This document shows, one piece after another, positions 52,590-61,412 of a stretch of 64,000 nt of DNA. The notes under the pieces were generated by a model. It searched no databases and was not told where the DNA came from. It saw only the letters and a program-made list of their open reading frames with translations. This stretch comes from Tritonibacter litoralis. GTDB taxonomy: Bacteria > Pseudomonadota > Alphaproteobacteria > Rhodobacterales > Rhodobacteraceae. The stretch is taken from NCBI RefSeq assembly GCF_009496005.1, contig NZ_WIBF01000013.1, forward strand, positions 79,900 through 143,899, given 5' to 3'. The position numbers and the translations under genes were made by a program. Numbering within the stretch: position 1 is the stretch's first letter; each line of letters starts with the position of its first letter.

Positions 52590-53507
52590 TCAAGCACGTG
52601 CGTCCTGTCCAAAGGTTTCCGCCGTTTCGCCGCGCAAAAGGGGCAGGAGGTCGGGCAGTTCACCTACGATATGATCGCGCAACGCGCGGACCCGAACGTT
52701 GTCGCGCAGCTCGGCATGGCGCAACAGCCATAGGTCCTGACGTGGTACAAACTCAGGCTCGGTGATCCGCACCAGCTCGGGATCGGGGTCGCACAGCATA
52801 CAGGGCAACATGACAATGCCCGCGCCCGCCCGACAGGAACTTTGCTGCGCGCGCATGTCCAGGATGCGCAAGTGGGTCGGCAGTTTCGCGAAGGGCGTGG
52901 CCTTTTTCCAGCCTTCGGTAGAGGTATCAGGGCTGAAGCTGATCCAGCCTGCGCCACCGACTGCAAGGTCCGGCCCGAAGCGGCGGACATAGTCTCTGGA
53001 GGCATAGATCGCGCGGGCGGTTTGTGTCAGCTTGCGCCCGACAAGATGGTCGCTTGGGCTGTGGGAAAAGCGCAGCGCCAGATCAGCCTCGCGCCGGTCC
53101 AAGTCAGACAGTGAGGCGCTGGTGATAATCCGCAGGTCGATGTTTGGGTAGCTCTGGCAAAAACGCGCCAGAATGCTCAGCATCGGCGTTACGGCCAAGA
53201 CATCGCCCATGGACAAAACCACCGGGCCTTCGAGTTCCCGGTTTTGCCCAAACGCGCGACGGTCCAAGGCGATGATTTCGCTTTCGATGGCGCGGGCGGC
53301 GGTCAGCACGTCTTGCCCGATGCCGGTGACTTCAAGCCGACCAGATACCCGCTGAAAGAGTGGCCCGCCCGCCAGGGTGCTGAGAGCTTCCAGACGTCGC
53401 GCAACTGTGGAATGGCTGACCCCCGTCATCGCACCCGCGCGACGGGTCGACCCGCTGCGTAAAAACAGCAAGAAGAGCTTTAAATCGTTCCAATCATATT
53501 GTCTCAT
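52590..53507 (-). CDS. LysR family transcriptional regulator
   Basis: Regulator of 305 aa. From the ATG at 53507 the winged helix is YDWNDLKLFLLFLRSGSTRR then MTGVSHSTVARRLEALSTLA, followed by a type 2 periplasmic-binding-fold domain (GPVVLSMGDVLAVTPMLSIL). It is divergent from the small-protein and dehalogenase operon at 53640, which it probably controls; the gap of 132 bases can hold the sites. It is convergent with the TetR gene. Confidence 0.88.
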   Translation of the reverse strand: MRQYDWNDLKLFLLFLRSGSTRRAGAMTGVSHSTVARRLEALSTLAGGPLFQRVSGRLEVTGIGQDVLTAARAIESEIIALDRRAFGQNRELEGPVVLSMGDVLAVTPMLSILARFCQSYPNIDLRIITSASLSDLDRREADLALRFSHSPSDHLVGRKLTQTARAIYASRDYVRRFGPDLAVGGAGWISFSPDTSTEGWKKATPFAKLPTHLRILDMRAQQSSCRAGAGIVMLPCMLCDPDPELVRITEPEFVPRQDLWLLRHAELRDNVRVRALRDHIVGELPDLLPLLRGETAETFGQDARA

Positions 53508-53639
53508 GAGTGTTCCACAGTGTCTCAATAGAAGCAATTGAGGGCCTGCAGTGTGACTAATATCTTTCCGATCATCGAGCAATAGCCCGGATTAGATCAC
53601 ACCCTCCGACGTGTGGAGGGAGAATGAGGAGAGATACGA

Positions 53640-53954
53640 ATGACCTATGTTTTGGTCGATATTCTGCCCTTGAAAAAGGGAAAATCCGTCGCCGATGCCA
53701 TGTCCTATTTCGACAAGGTGAAACCAGCTATGGAACGTCATGGCTTGACCCGGCTGAACGAACCGTTGGAGGCTCACAAGATGCTGCGCGGCACGCAAAC
53801 AGCCAATCTGGTCAATCTGTTTGAGACCGTCGACCCGGAAAGCTCGATGCAGGGCATGGCCTCGGATCCCGAATATCAATCTTATGTCCCGCTACGCGAT
53901 ACGATTTTCGATCTGGATAATGCCTCGATCATCCTGACATCGCGCTTCGTCTGA
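53640..53954 (+). CDS. Small alpha/beta-barrel-like protein
   Basis: Protein of 104 aa (MTYVLVDILPLKKGKSVADA at the start) with the strand-helix-helix-strand pattern of dimeric alpha/beta-barrel proteins. It shares clear similarity with the next gene product: the phrase YFDKV, the Met-x-Gly region and the end VPLRDTIF against VPLRDSIF. No signal peptide, so it should be cytoplasmic, while its paralogue is exported. The GAGGAGAG site before the ATG is strong. It may bind or process a small molecule together with the dehalogenase; this is inference. Confidence 0.65.
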   Translation: MTYVLVDILPLKKGKSVADAMSYFDKVKPAMERHGLTRLNEPLEAHKMLRGTQTANLVNLFETVDPESSMQGMASDPEYQSYVPLRDTIFDLDNASIILTSRFV

Positions 53955-54007
53955 ATTCCCAATTCCAATCCACACCCAGGTTTCCGCACCGGGGAGAGGA
54001 GAATACT

Positions 54008-54391
54008 ATGTTTAAAAATCTCGCCGCCGCCGTCAGCTTTGCCACGATGGCCCTAACCGCGACCCTGTCATGGGCCGAGAACAGCCCAATGTTGGTGGAC
54101 GTCCTGACCCTGAACGAGGGCAAGACCTATGAAGATGCGCAGGGCTACTTCGACAAGGTAATCCCCATCATCGAAACGCACGGCATCAAACGTGTTCGCG
54201 TACTTGAGGTCCAAAATAAGATGCAGGGGCACCCTGATGTAACGCCCAACATCGTGCAGTTGTGGGAACTGGAGATTGCCGACCCGTTTTCGGGCATTTT
54301 CTCAGACCCAAACTACCTGCTGCATGTGCCGCTGCGAGACTCGATCTTCAACATGTCGCAAACCCAGTTCTGGATGACGACAGACCGGTAA
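54008..54391 (+). CDS. Exported small alpha/beta-barrel-like protein
   Basis: Protein of 127 aa with a signal peptide (FKNLAAAVSFATMALTATLS then WAEN, cut near WA/EN) and a mature part similar to the product of the gene before it (DVLTLNEGKTYEDAQGYFDK, VPLRDSIFNMSQT). It is therefore a periplasmic paralogue. It lies 53 bases after its partner and 63 before the exported dehalogenase, in one operon. Confidence 0.65.
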   Translation: MFKNLAAAVSFATMALTATLSWAENSPMLVDVLTLNEGKTYEDAQGYFDKVIPIIETHGIKRVRVLEVQNKMQGHPDVTPNIVQLWELEIADPFSGIFSDPNYLLHVPLRDSIFNMSQTQFWMTTDR

Positions 54392-54454
54392 GCAGATCAG
54401 CAAAACCCAGCCACTGTTCGCACCCCGGACAGCCCCCCAATCAAGGATACACCT

Positions 54455-55426
54455 ATGAAATCGCTTAAACTCGCGCTTTGTGTCGCGGTTGGCCTGGCCA
54501 GCCCGTTTGCAGCACAGGCCCAGGATTACAAGCTTCCTTTTCCGGTCGTTGCCGAAGAAACCGAACTGCCGCGACAGTCGGTCGACGTACTCGACAGTAC
54601 AATGTCCTACCTTGAGGTCGGCGCCGGTGCGCCCGTCTTGTTCATTCATGGCAACCCGACCTCGTCCTATCTATGGCGCAATGTGATGCCTTTTGTTGCC
54701 GACACCAATCGGGCGATTGCATTGGACCTGATTGGTATGGGCAACTCTGCCAAGCCAGAGATCACCTATGATTTTGCCGATCACGCGCGTTATCTGGACG
54801 GCTTTGTCGAGGCGCTGGATCTGACGGATATCACGCTGGTCGGGCACGACTGGGGCGCGGCGCTGGCCTGGGACTTCGCGCGCCGCAATCCGGACAAAGT
54901 CGTGCGGCTGGCCTTCATGGAGGGTGTCCTGCCTCCAGCCTTTCCGCAATCCAGTTACGAGGCCATGGGGGAAGAATTCGGTAATATGTTCCACGCGATG
55001 CGTGACCCTGAAATGGGTCGCCAGATGATCATGGTTGAGAACAGTTTCGTGAACCAGATCCTTCCTGCGATGGTCAACCGTTCTCTTGGTAAGACCGCCA
55101 CAGCCGCCTATGCCGCCCCCTATCCGGAAGAGGCCGACCGCCTCCCGACTTGGATGTGGCCGCGCGAAGTCCCTATCGGCGGGGAGCCTGCGAGCAATGT
55201 AGAGCTTATGAACCTGATTCAAGCGTTTATGGGTGAGACCGGCATGCCGGTGCTGCTGACCTACGCAGAACCCGGGGTTCTGGTGCCGCCTCAGGCCTTA
55301 CCCTACTACACGGGCCTGATAGAAAACCTGGAAACCAGCTTTGTTGGCCAGGGCTTGCATTTTATCCAGGAAGATCAGCCCGACGCCATCGGCCGCGCGC
55401 TCCGAGATTGGATGCGAAGGAACTAA
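54455..55426 (+). CDS. Exported haloalkane dehalogenase
   Basis: Enzyme of 323 aa with a signal peptide (LALCVAVGLASPFAAQAQ, cut near AQA/QD) and the haloalkane dehalogenase catalytic set: FIHGNPTSSYLWRN (Asn67), GHDWGAALAWD (nucleophile Asp132, Trp133) and QGLHFIQEDQPDAIG (His302). The halide-holding Asn/Trp pair fits the HLD-II type. Members turn haloalkanes into alcohols. Most known ones are cytoplasmic, so the export signal is a special trait. It is the last gene of the LysR-linked operon and a terminator follows. Confidence 0.85.
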   Translation: MKSLKLALCVAVGLASPFAAQAQDYKLPFPVVAEETELPRQSVDVLDSTMSYLEVGAGAPVLFIHGNPTSSYLWRNVMPFVADTNRAIALDLIGMGNSAKPEITYDFADHARYLDGFVEALDLTDITLVGHDWGAALAWDFARRNPDKVVRLAFMEGVLPPAFPQSSYEAMGEEFGNMFHAMRDPEMGRQMIMVENSFVNQILPAMVNRSLGKTATAAYAAPYPEEADRLPTWMWPREVPIGGEPASNVELMNLIQAFMGETGMPVLLTYAEPGVLVPPQALPYYTGLIENLETSFVGQGLHFIQEDQPDAIGRALRDWMRRN

Positions 55427-55438
55427 ATGGCAAAACAT

Positions 55439-55476
55439 AAAGCCTCCAATCCACAAGCTTTTGGGGGCTTTGTTTT
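55439..55476 (+). terminator. Rho-independent terminator after the dehalogenase gene
   Basis: The stem AAAGCCTCC / GGGGGCTTT (55439-55447 with 55463-55471, with G-T pairs) is followed by GTTTTG. It starts 12 bases after the stop codon. An open frame that begins at 55427 runs straight through it and is not a gene. Confidence 0.75.
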
Positions 55477-55653
55477 GACTGGCTTCGACGTCGCTTCCTC
55501 GCGCGGCACGTGGAACCTGTGCGGAACAATTGCTGTGGCCTGGCCCTTCAAGTCTTCCAGGCCACGGCTAGGCGGACGTCACTCCCGTTCACCCAATGGT
55601 GGCGCCCGGCAATCCTTCGCCCGTCCGGGCTTGTCGCATGCAACGCTTTACCC

Positions 55654-55769
55654 GACAACCTTCGGGCCGTCCAACTCCTGTTGGGCATACTGAGATTGAC
55701 GGCACGGTCAGGTACCTTGGCATTGTGCTTGAAGATGCTTTGACCGTCGCGGAAGGTATCGAAATCTAA
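55654..55769 (+). pseudogene. Remnant of a tyrosine recombinase (phage-type integrase) C terminus
   Basis: The first frame reads DNLRAVQLLLG; after a one-base shift it goes on as HTEIDGTVRYLGIVLEDA and ends LTVAEGIEI-stop, the typical last part of a phage-type integrase including the nucleophile Tyr region. Upstream DNA back to the terminator shows nothing else. It marks a former integration event between the dehalogenase operon and the iron operon. The rest of the 511-base gap is empty. Confidence 0.75.
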
Positions 55770-55937
55770 ACCATCTGGGCCGTTCGCAAGGGCGGCCTAT
55801 ACCGGTCGCTCGACACCCTGTTTGGATGCTGCACCCGTTTCCCCCTTTCTCGACATTTGCTGCATCTGCTCGAACTCTAGGGAAAGCCAATGGCCGAAAT
55901 GCTTGGCCTGCGTCAAACGACATTGCACGGGGAAGTG

Positions 55938-56984
55938 TTACTCGTGTTCACGCCAATACCCTATGCTTGAATGATGTCGATTGCCGAGCGCCAAATCGCC
56001 ACGAAAAAACGCGCGCAACTCTCGTGCGTTCAAAAGCTCTCCTGCAAAGAACGCATATTGTGGTTTTTCAACGCGACAGATTTCCGTGGCCTGCTCAAGA
56101 ATGGCTGAGCGAAAGGATGCCCGGTCGAGAGCCACAATCTCTAGTTTGTCTGAGTTGAAATAACTGCGGGCTTCTTCGGCGCTATCGCACTCTGCGACGA
56201 CAGTGCCCCGGACTTGTGGAGGCAGGGTTTCTATCATTCGGGCGACAACCGGCATTGCGGTTTGATCTGCGGCCAAGAAAACCCTTTCGACCTGAGGGAT
56301 TACAGGGGTGCCGGTTGGGCCCATCAGGCCAATTGTGCTTCCCACTTTGGCTGTCGCGGCCCACGTTGACATCAACCCGTCACCATGGTCGACGACATCA
56401 AGCCATACCAGACCAGCCTTTGGGTCTGTTGCTCTAATTGTCAAATAGCGCACATGCAGCGCATCTTTTCCCTTTGGCCACTGGAGCCCGCCATTTGCCC
56501 CCAGACGCGGCCAAGCTGGGGCGCGAGAAGGTTGCGACGGGAGCATCACCTTGAGGTGAAGACCGTCCCCCAGTGCCGGAATATCGTCCACTTGAAGCTG
56601 TAGGCGCAGAAGGCCCGTCACTGGCCGACTGCGTGCGATCAATGTGCCGATACGGAAGTTTGAAGGGTAGTCGCGTAAGGCACAATCAAACCCTTCCCAT
56701 CGCAGGTCAGAAGCCGCCTCGGGTGACAATTCGTGGACATGTTGCACCACTTGGTCACGTAGTAAGACCAACATACCCTCATGCGGTGCGCGCAGGCTTA
56801 TCTGTAAACCTTTTTCTTCGGTCTGGAATGTCACGCAAAAACCGTCCTTGTCGACAAATCGGCTGCCATCTTTACCGGTTTCCAAATGCGTCTCGTGTTC
56901 CTGACGCAAGTGATGTTCCACAGCGGCCAGCATTTCATCAGGCTGCGGTGTGAGGAGCAAAGCTCTGGTTTGTGCTATAGACAT
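55938..56984 (-). CDS. DUF2218 - siderophore-interacting protein fusion
   Basis: Cytoplasmic protein of 348 aa that probably reduces ferric iron from an imported siderophore with a flavin. Residues 1-95 are DUF2218-like (LRQEHETHLETGKDGSRFVD then GFCVTFQTEEKGLQISLRAP); the rest is a siderophore-interacting FAD/NAD(P)H domain (DHGDGLMSTWAATAKVGSTI, VFLAADQTAMPVVARMIETL) ending in IGYWREHE, the typical close. It is the last gene of the iron operon. The fusion with DUF2218 occurs in several relatives. Confidence 0.85.
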   Translation of the reverse strand: MSIAQTRALLLTPQPDEMLAAVEHHLRQEHETHLETGKDGSRFVDKDGFCVTFQTEEKGLQISLRAPHEGMLVLLRDQVVQHVHELSPEAASDLRWEGFDCALRDYPSNFRIGTLIARSRPVTGLLRLQLQVDDIPALGDGLHLKVMLPSQPSRAPAWPRLGANGGLQWPKGKDALHVRYLTIRATDPKAGLVWLDVVDHGDGLMSTWAATAKVGSTIGLMGPTGTPVIPQVERVFLAADQTAMPVVARMIETLPPQVRGTVVAECDSAEEARSYFNSDKLEIVALDRASFRSAILEQATEICRVEKPQYAFFAGELLNARELRAFFRGDLALGNRHHSSIGYWREHE

Positions 56985-57057
56985 TGGAGCGGCATTTCAC
57001 TGTTGGGAAGAAGGGTGGGGTGAATTCAGCAATGCCGAATGCGCAAAGGTCGTAAGC

Positions 57058-57696
57058 CTATTCGTTGAGAAAAAGCGACTGCAACATCAACTTCTTGCTC
57101 TGTTCGCGGACATTGTCGCGCCGGAATTTATCTTGAGTTGTTGACATCACATAGAGGCAGGCGGCGGTGATCTGGCTTTGGAGCAACTTGATTTCTGGGG
57201 CGGGGTCCGATGTTCCCTCTGCCACACACAGGTATCGGAGTGCATCAAGGCTCGACAGAAAACGCTCGTTGTGTTGGAGAGACACCTGCGACAACTCAGG
57301 CGAGCGTTCCATCACCGATCGCAATGCCCAGTGCCCCGCGCCGTTAAGCTCTGCGTCGCCACCAATGTCATTTAAAATGCCTGCCAAGAACAGCGGCACA
57401 CGTTCAGCTGGATCAGCTGCGTGCAAGGTATCCTCCAACCGGTTCAAAGCGGCGATCACACGCTCCATCCAGCGTTGGAATAAGTCGTAGAACAGCGCTT
57501 CTTTGTTTGGGTAGAATTGGTAAAGATTGCCAATGCTGATCTCAGCCCGTTGCGCAATCATTTTTGTCGTGACGCGATCACCTTGGCCTTCGGCCAAGAG
57601 CGCAAGCGTTGTGTCGAGAATGTGCTCAGCCTTGCGTCGGGACCGTTCCTGTTTTGCTGTTTTGCGCGGAGAAAGGGGGAAATCTGATTTGAACAT
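57058..57696 (-). CDS. TetR family transcriptional regulator
   Basis: Regulator of 212 aa with the helix-turn-helix HILDTTLALLAEGQGDRVTT then MIAQRAEISIGNLYQFYPNK. The C-terminal ligand domain is helical. It lies 48 bases after the permease gene and 73 bases before the siderophore-interacting gene on the same strand, inside the iron operon, so it may feed back on the operon. No operator was found by eye. Confidence 0.85.
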   Translation of the reverse strand: MFKSDFPLSPRKTAKQERSRRKAEHILDTTLALLAEGQGDRVTTKMIAQRAEISIGNLYQFYPNKEALFYDLFQRWMERVIAALNRLEDTLHAADPAERVPLFLAGILNDIGGDAELNGAGHWALRSVMERSPELSQVSLQHNERFLSSLDALRYLCVAEGTSDPAPEIKLLQSQITAACLYVMSTTQDKFRRDNVREQSKKLMLQSLFLNE

Positions 57697-57744
57697 CTGG
57701 GGCCTTAAATGAGGTGCCGGAATGAAGAGAGACGAATGAATGGG

Positions 57745-59715
57745 CTAGGTGCGATTGTGAAACTTGTCTTTTTTCGCAAGGAGATAGAATAGGAATAGAC
57801 CTCCGCCGATTGTTGCGATCGTTCCACTTGGTAAGGTCTGCGGGAACAAAAGTATGCGCCCAAGGTGATCGGATAGGATCATGATCAGCGCACCAATAGC
57901 CGCCGAAAGTAGCAAGTGAGACAGTGCCATGCGGGCACCCAGCATTCTTGCGATATGTGGCGCCAATAGCCCTACAAAACTGATGGGTCCGACAAAAGCA
58001 GTGGTTGCAGCGGCCAAAGCCGCGCTGAGGATAAGGAAGATGGGCGAAGCGACCCGCATGGAAACACCTCTGGCCTCGGCCACATGGGAGCCCAGCGACA
58101 CCAAATCCAAAACGCGTGCACTGACGGTTGCCAATCCGAGCCCGACCACGGCAATCACAACGAGAGACAAGGCCTCTGAGCCGCTCTGCATCGCGGTTGT
58201 TCCGGAAAGCCAAGGAAGAAGGTTGTAGCCGACATCGCCACCGCGCGCCAAAACGAAATTCATCACGGCGTCCAAAGTCGCAGAGGTGGCGAGACCAAAC
58301 AGGATCATCAAGCCAGGGCCGCTGCGACTGTGGTGGTTCATTGCGACAAGGATCGCAGCCACCGCGACCCCACCGAACACTGCGGCAGGTAAGACAGCAT
58401 GGGAGAAGGGAAGGCCTAACAGGATAACGGCCGTGACAACCGACAATGTGGCACCTGATGTGACACCGACAATATCTGGACTTGCCAAGGGGTTACGCAG
58501 CAACCTCTGCATGATGGTACCGGCGGTCGCCATGGCGATACCACCGCCAGCGGCGGACAGAACCCGCGGCCATCTGAAATCGAAACGTAGGCCGCCGCTG
58601 AAGTCGGTCACCAGACCTTCGGCTGTGCGGACCACAAACAGTGCGCCACAGGAGAGTAAAATAGCAATCGCCAGCACAAACAGCAGGTTCACTTTCCAGG
58701 CCCGTCGCCTGACGGGCAAAAAAGGTGCCGCTTCTATCTGCAGCGACGTGCTTTTGTGCATGGCAATCAGAATGAAGGCCGGAGCTCCCAATAGGGCAGC
58801 AGCGGACCCGCTTGGGATCAGTTCCTTGCTCCAGTTGCTGAGCGCAATTGGGAGGCTGTCGACCGCCAGCAAGCATATCGCCCCAGCCCATGCGCTCAGC
58901 AACAGGGTTGGGAGAACGCCACGCACCCCCAATGCACGCACCATGTTCGGGGCGAGCACGCCGACAAAGGCAATAATGCCAACACAGGTGATTGCCGCAG
59001 CTGTCATCCAAGACGCCAAAGTTACTGAGAGCGCAATCAGCGGGAACACCCACAGGCCGCGCGATCGGGCTTGATCACCACCAAGTCGCATCAAAGCAAT
59101 GGCACGGGCTGCCAAAGGCGTGATAAATGCAGCAAGGGCAAGCTGCGGTGCGAACCAGCGGACTTGATCCCAGCCGGTTTGGGTCAGGTCGCCGGAATAC
59201 CAGATGAACAAAGGTTTGGTCGCTTCGGTATCGAGAAAGACCAGCGCCATCCCCAAGCCGCCAAACACCAGATTGGCACACATGCCAACAATGATCAGTG
59301 ACAGGCTGGCCATTTGCTGGCGACCTGACACAACAAGCACCAATCCCGTGGCGATTATGGCGCCGCTCATGGCGACCCAAAATTTCTGATCGGCAAAAAT
59401 TGCCGGAGCCAGAGAGGCCGTTGCAACCATAGCCAACCAGGCGCCGGATGCCGTACCGAGAGTTGTGGGGGCAACCAAACGGTTTTGGGATATTTCCTGC
59501 AACAACGCCCCAGACAATCCCATGGCCGCGCCCACCAACAGTGCCATTGTGATACGGGGCAAGGTTGCGGTCAAAAATAGAACCTCTTCCAACCCAGGCG
59601 TGCTTAGCAACGCAAGTGGTCTTACGCTCAGCGCATCATTGACCACAAGGTGTAGCGCCAGTGCTGCCACCAAGAGGGCCAGTTGCAGGAAGGTTATAGG
59701 AAACGGTCGTCTCAC
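57745..59715 (-). CDS. Fused siderophore ABC permease (FhuB type)
   Basis: Inner-membrane channel of 656 aa for a ferric siderophore. Two FecCD halves are joined in one chain: the first has MGLSGALLQEISQNRLVAPT and TLGTASGAWLAM, the second MATAGTIMQRLLRNPLASPD and IVGVTSGATLSVVTAV, each with the QxxxxNPLA-type coupling loop and about ten helices. One gene thus replaces two permease genes, as in FhuB. It overlaps the binding-protein gene by four bases. It works with the binding protein and the ATPase encoded just before it. Confidence 0.92.
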   Translation of the reverse strand: MRRPFPITFLQLALLVAALALHLVVNDALSVRPLALLSTPGLEEVLFLTATLPRITMALLVGAAMGLSGALLQEISQNRLVAPTTLGTASGAWLAMVATASLAPAIFADQKFWVAMSGAIIATGLVLVVSGRQQMASLSLIIVGMCANLVFGGLGMALVFLDTEATKPLFIWYSGDLTQTGWDQVRWFAPQLALAAFITPLAARAIALMRLGGDQARSRGLWVFPLIALSVTLASWMTAAAITCVGIIAFVGVLAPNMVRALGVRGVLPTLLLSAWAGAICLLAVDSLPIALSNWSKELIPSGSAAALLGAPAFILIAMHKSTSLQIEAAPFLPVRRRAWKVNLLFVLAIAILLSCGALFVVRTAEGLVTDFSGGLRFDFRWPRVLSAAGGGIAMATAGTIMQRLLRNPLASPDIVGVTSGATLSVVTAVILLGLPFSHAVLPAAVFGGVAVAAILVAMNHHSRSGPGLMILFGLATSATLDAVMNFVLARGGDVGYNLLPWLSGTTAMQSGSEALSLVVIAVVGLGLATVSARVLDLVSLGSHVAEARGVSMRVASPIFLILSAALAAATTAFVGPISFVGLLAPHIARMLGARMALSHLLLSAAIGALIMILSDHLGRILLFPQTLPSGTIATIGGGLFLFYLLAKKDKFHNRT

Positions 59716-60605
59716 GGGATCAAAGCATCAAAAATGGCGTCTGCGACACGACCAACCGTCAGCGGTCCGCCATAGCTCCAGATTGCCGGAAGGGCGCTCA
59801 GATTCTTGGACTGCACAAATGGCATAGCCTGCCACAGCGCTGTATCGAACAGCTGCTCTTGTTGGTCAAAAGGTTCGAAATACATCACCTTGCCTTGGGT
59901 AACAGATCCCAATTTTCGAACACGGCGATAACCAACGCCCCATTTGCTTTTGGGCACATCAATTTCAGAGCTTAGGCCAAGGGCGGAAAGCGCTGCAAAG
60001 GCGGGGCTGTTTTCTCCATAAATCACGGCCCGTTTTTCATCAAGAAAACGGATCAATGTGACCTGAGGTATGTCGTCGCCAAAGGCCTCCTTTAAGGTTT
60101 TGGCCTGTTCTGCAAGGCGGGCATCCATCGCAGCCAGCTTGGCTTCGGCAAGACGCTCCTGGCCAAAAAGCTTTGCAAGTGTGCGGAAGTTTTTACGCCC
60201 GGCGGGTATATTGTCGTGTTTGTCGGAATAGGCATCAAAATGCAGGACCGGCGCAATCCGGGCCGCATGCTCTGCCATTGCCAAACCATCATCACTCAAC
60301 AGGATCAAGTCTGGTTTCAGATCTATGACGACCTCAAGATTTGGTTCGGACCTAAGCCCAATATCGGCGACGGTCTCGGGCATTTCCGGCGCCACGACCC
60401 ATTTGTTATAGCCCGCAAGATCGGCAATCCCAACGGGCACAATATCCAGCTCAAGCAACATTTCAGCCAGCATCCAGTTCCCAGCGATTACCCTCTTTGG
60501 TGTGCTGTCGAAACTTTGGGGGCCACGGCTGTCGGTAATGGTGATTGGCTGCGCCAGCGTGAGGCCGGGCCAGAACATTAGCAACATCAATCGAAGAAAA
60601 CGCAT
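59712..60605 (-). CDS. Periplasmic siderophore-binding protein
   Basis: Binding protein of 297 aa of the FhuD/FecB type. A signal peptide (MRFLRLMLLMFWPGLTLAQP) precedes TITDSRGPQSFDSTPKRVIA, the usual start of the mature domain, then EVVIDLKPDLILLSDDG and a long linking helix (FGQERLAEAKLAAMDARLAE). It captures the ferric siderophore after the outer-membrane receptor and hands it to the permease, with which its gene overlaps. Confidence 0.9.
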   Translation of the reverse strand: MRFLRLMLLMFWPGLTLAQPITITDSRGPQSFDSTPKRVIAGNWMLAEMLLELDIVPVGIADLAGYNKWVVAPEMPETVADIGLRSEPNLEVVIDLKPDLILLSDDGLAMAEHAARIAPVLHFDAYSDKHDNIPAGRKNFRTLAKLFGQERLAEAKLAAMDARLAEQAKTLKEAFGDDIPQVTLIRFLDEKRAVIYGENSPAFAALSALGLSSEIDVPKSKWGVGYRRVRKLGSVTQGKVMYFEPFDQQEQLFDTALWQAMPFVQSKNLSALPAIWSYGGPLTVGRVADAIFDALIP

Positions 60606-60646
60606 CTTTTTGGTCCTTAAAAAGCCTGTGGGAGAACGAAAATCAG

Positions 60647-61408
60647 TTAAAACACCGCGACGGATGTCTGGCGGCTCGGGTGAAGTAGGATGTGCGGTTC
60701 AATCCCGTAGATCCGTTGCAAAACGTCGGCCTGCATCAGTTTCTCAGCTCGGTCGTCAAAGACCACACGCCCTCCGGACAAAGCTATGACACGGTCAGCA
60801 AAGGCGGCGGCTAAGTTGACGTCATGAAGGATCATCATAATACCAATGCCCTGTGTTCGGTTCAGACCACGGATCACCTCCAGCACTTGAAATTGATAAG
60901 GGATATCCAGCGCCGACAGGGGTTCGTCCAACAGCGCAAAGGGGGCATCTTGAGCCACTAGTGCTGCGATCCAACCACGCTGACGTTCTCCGCCGGACAG
61001 CTCATCTACCAGAACATCGGCAAAGGGAGCCATGCCAACAGCTGCAATCGCCTCTTCCACACGGGCAAAATCGGTTTCGGTCCAAGGGCGCAGAGGACCT
61101 CGCCACGGATAACGAGCCAAGAGCACCATATCGCGCAAGGTGAGCCCCGGAGCCGGAGGTAGGTTTTGCGGCATATGCGCAACCTCTCGTGCAAAGCTGC
61201 GCGCCGAAAACCCGTGGATATTATGTCCGTTGATTGCAATGGAGCCCGCCAAATTTACTTGCCGCGCGAGACCGGCCATCAAAGTGGACTTGCCCGACCC
61301 ATTATGGCCGAGCAAGACAGTGATTTCATCCGCAGCTAGGTCCAGCTTAGTGACCTCCAGAACACGGCGGTCTGCAAAAGTGGCCGAGACATCAGTAAGC
61401 TGAAACAT
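60647..61408 (-). CDS. Siderophore ABC transporter ATP-binding protein
   Basis: ATPase of 253 aa that drives the permease. Walker A is GHNGSGKST, the signature LSGGERQRG, Walker B is FALLDEPLSALD and the switch His lies in MMILHDVNLAAAFADR. The FecE/FhuC-type phrase HMPQNLPPAPGLTLRDMVLL is also present. The ATG at 61408 is four bases after the receptor stop; an upstream start at 61486 would lie within the receptor gene. Confidence 0.93.
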   Translation of the reverse strand: MFQLTDVSATFADRRVLEVTKLDLAADEITVLLGHNGSGKSTLMAGLARQVNLAGSIAINGHNIHGFSARSFAREVAHMPQNLPPAPGLTLRDMVLLARYPWRGPLRPWTETDFARVEEAIAAVGMAPFADVLVDELSGGERQRGWIAALVAQDAPFALLDEPLSALDIPYQFQVLEVIRGLNRTQGIGIMMILHDVNLAAAFADRVIALSGGRVVFDDRAEKLMQADVLQRIYGIEPHILLHPSRQTSVAVF

Positions 61409-61412
61409 AGCG

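Noticed and set aside
55427..55693. Open frame of 88 codons starting directly after the dehalogenase stop
   Set aside because: It runs through the terminator stem and into the integrase remnant; an artefact.
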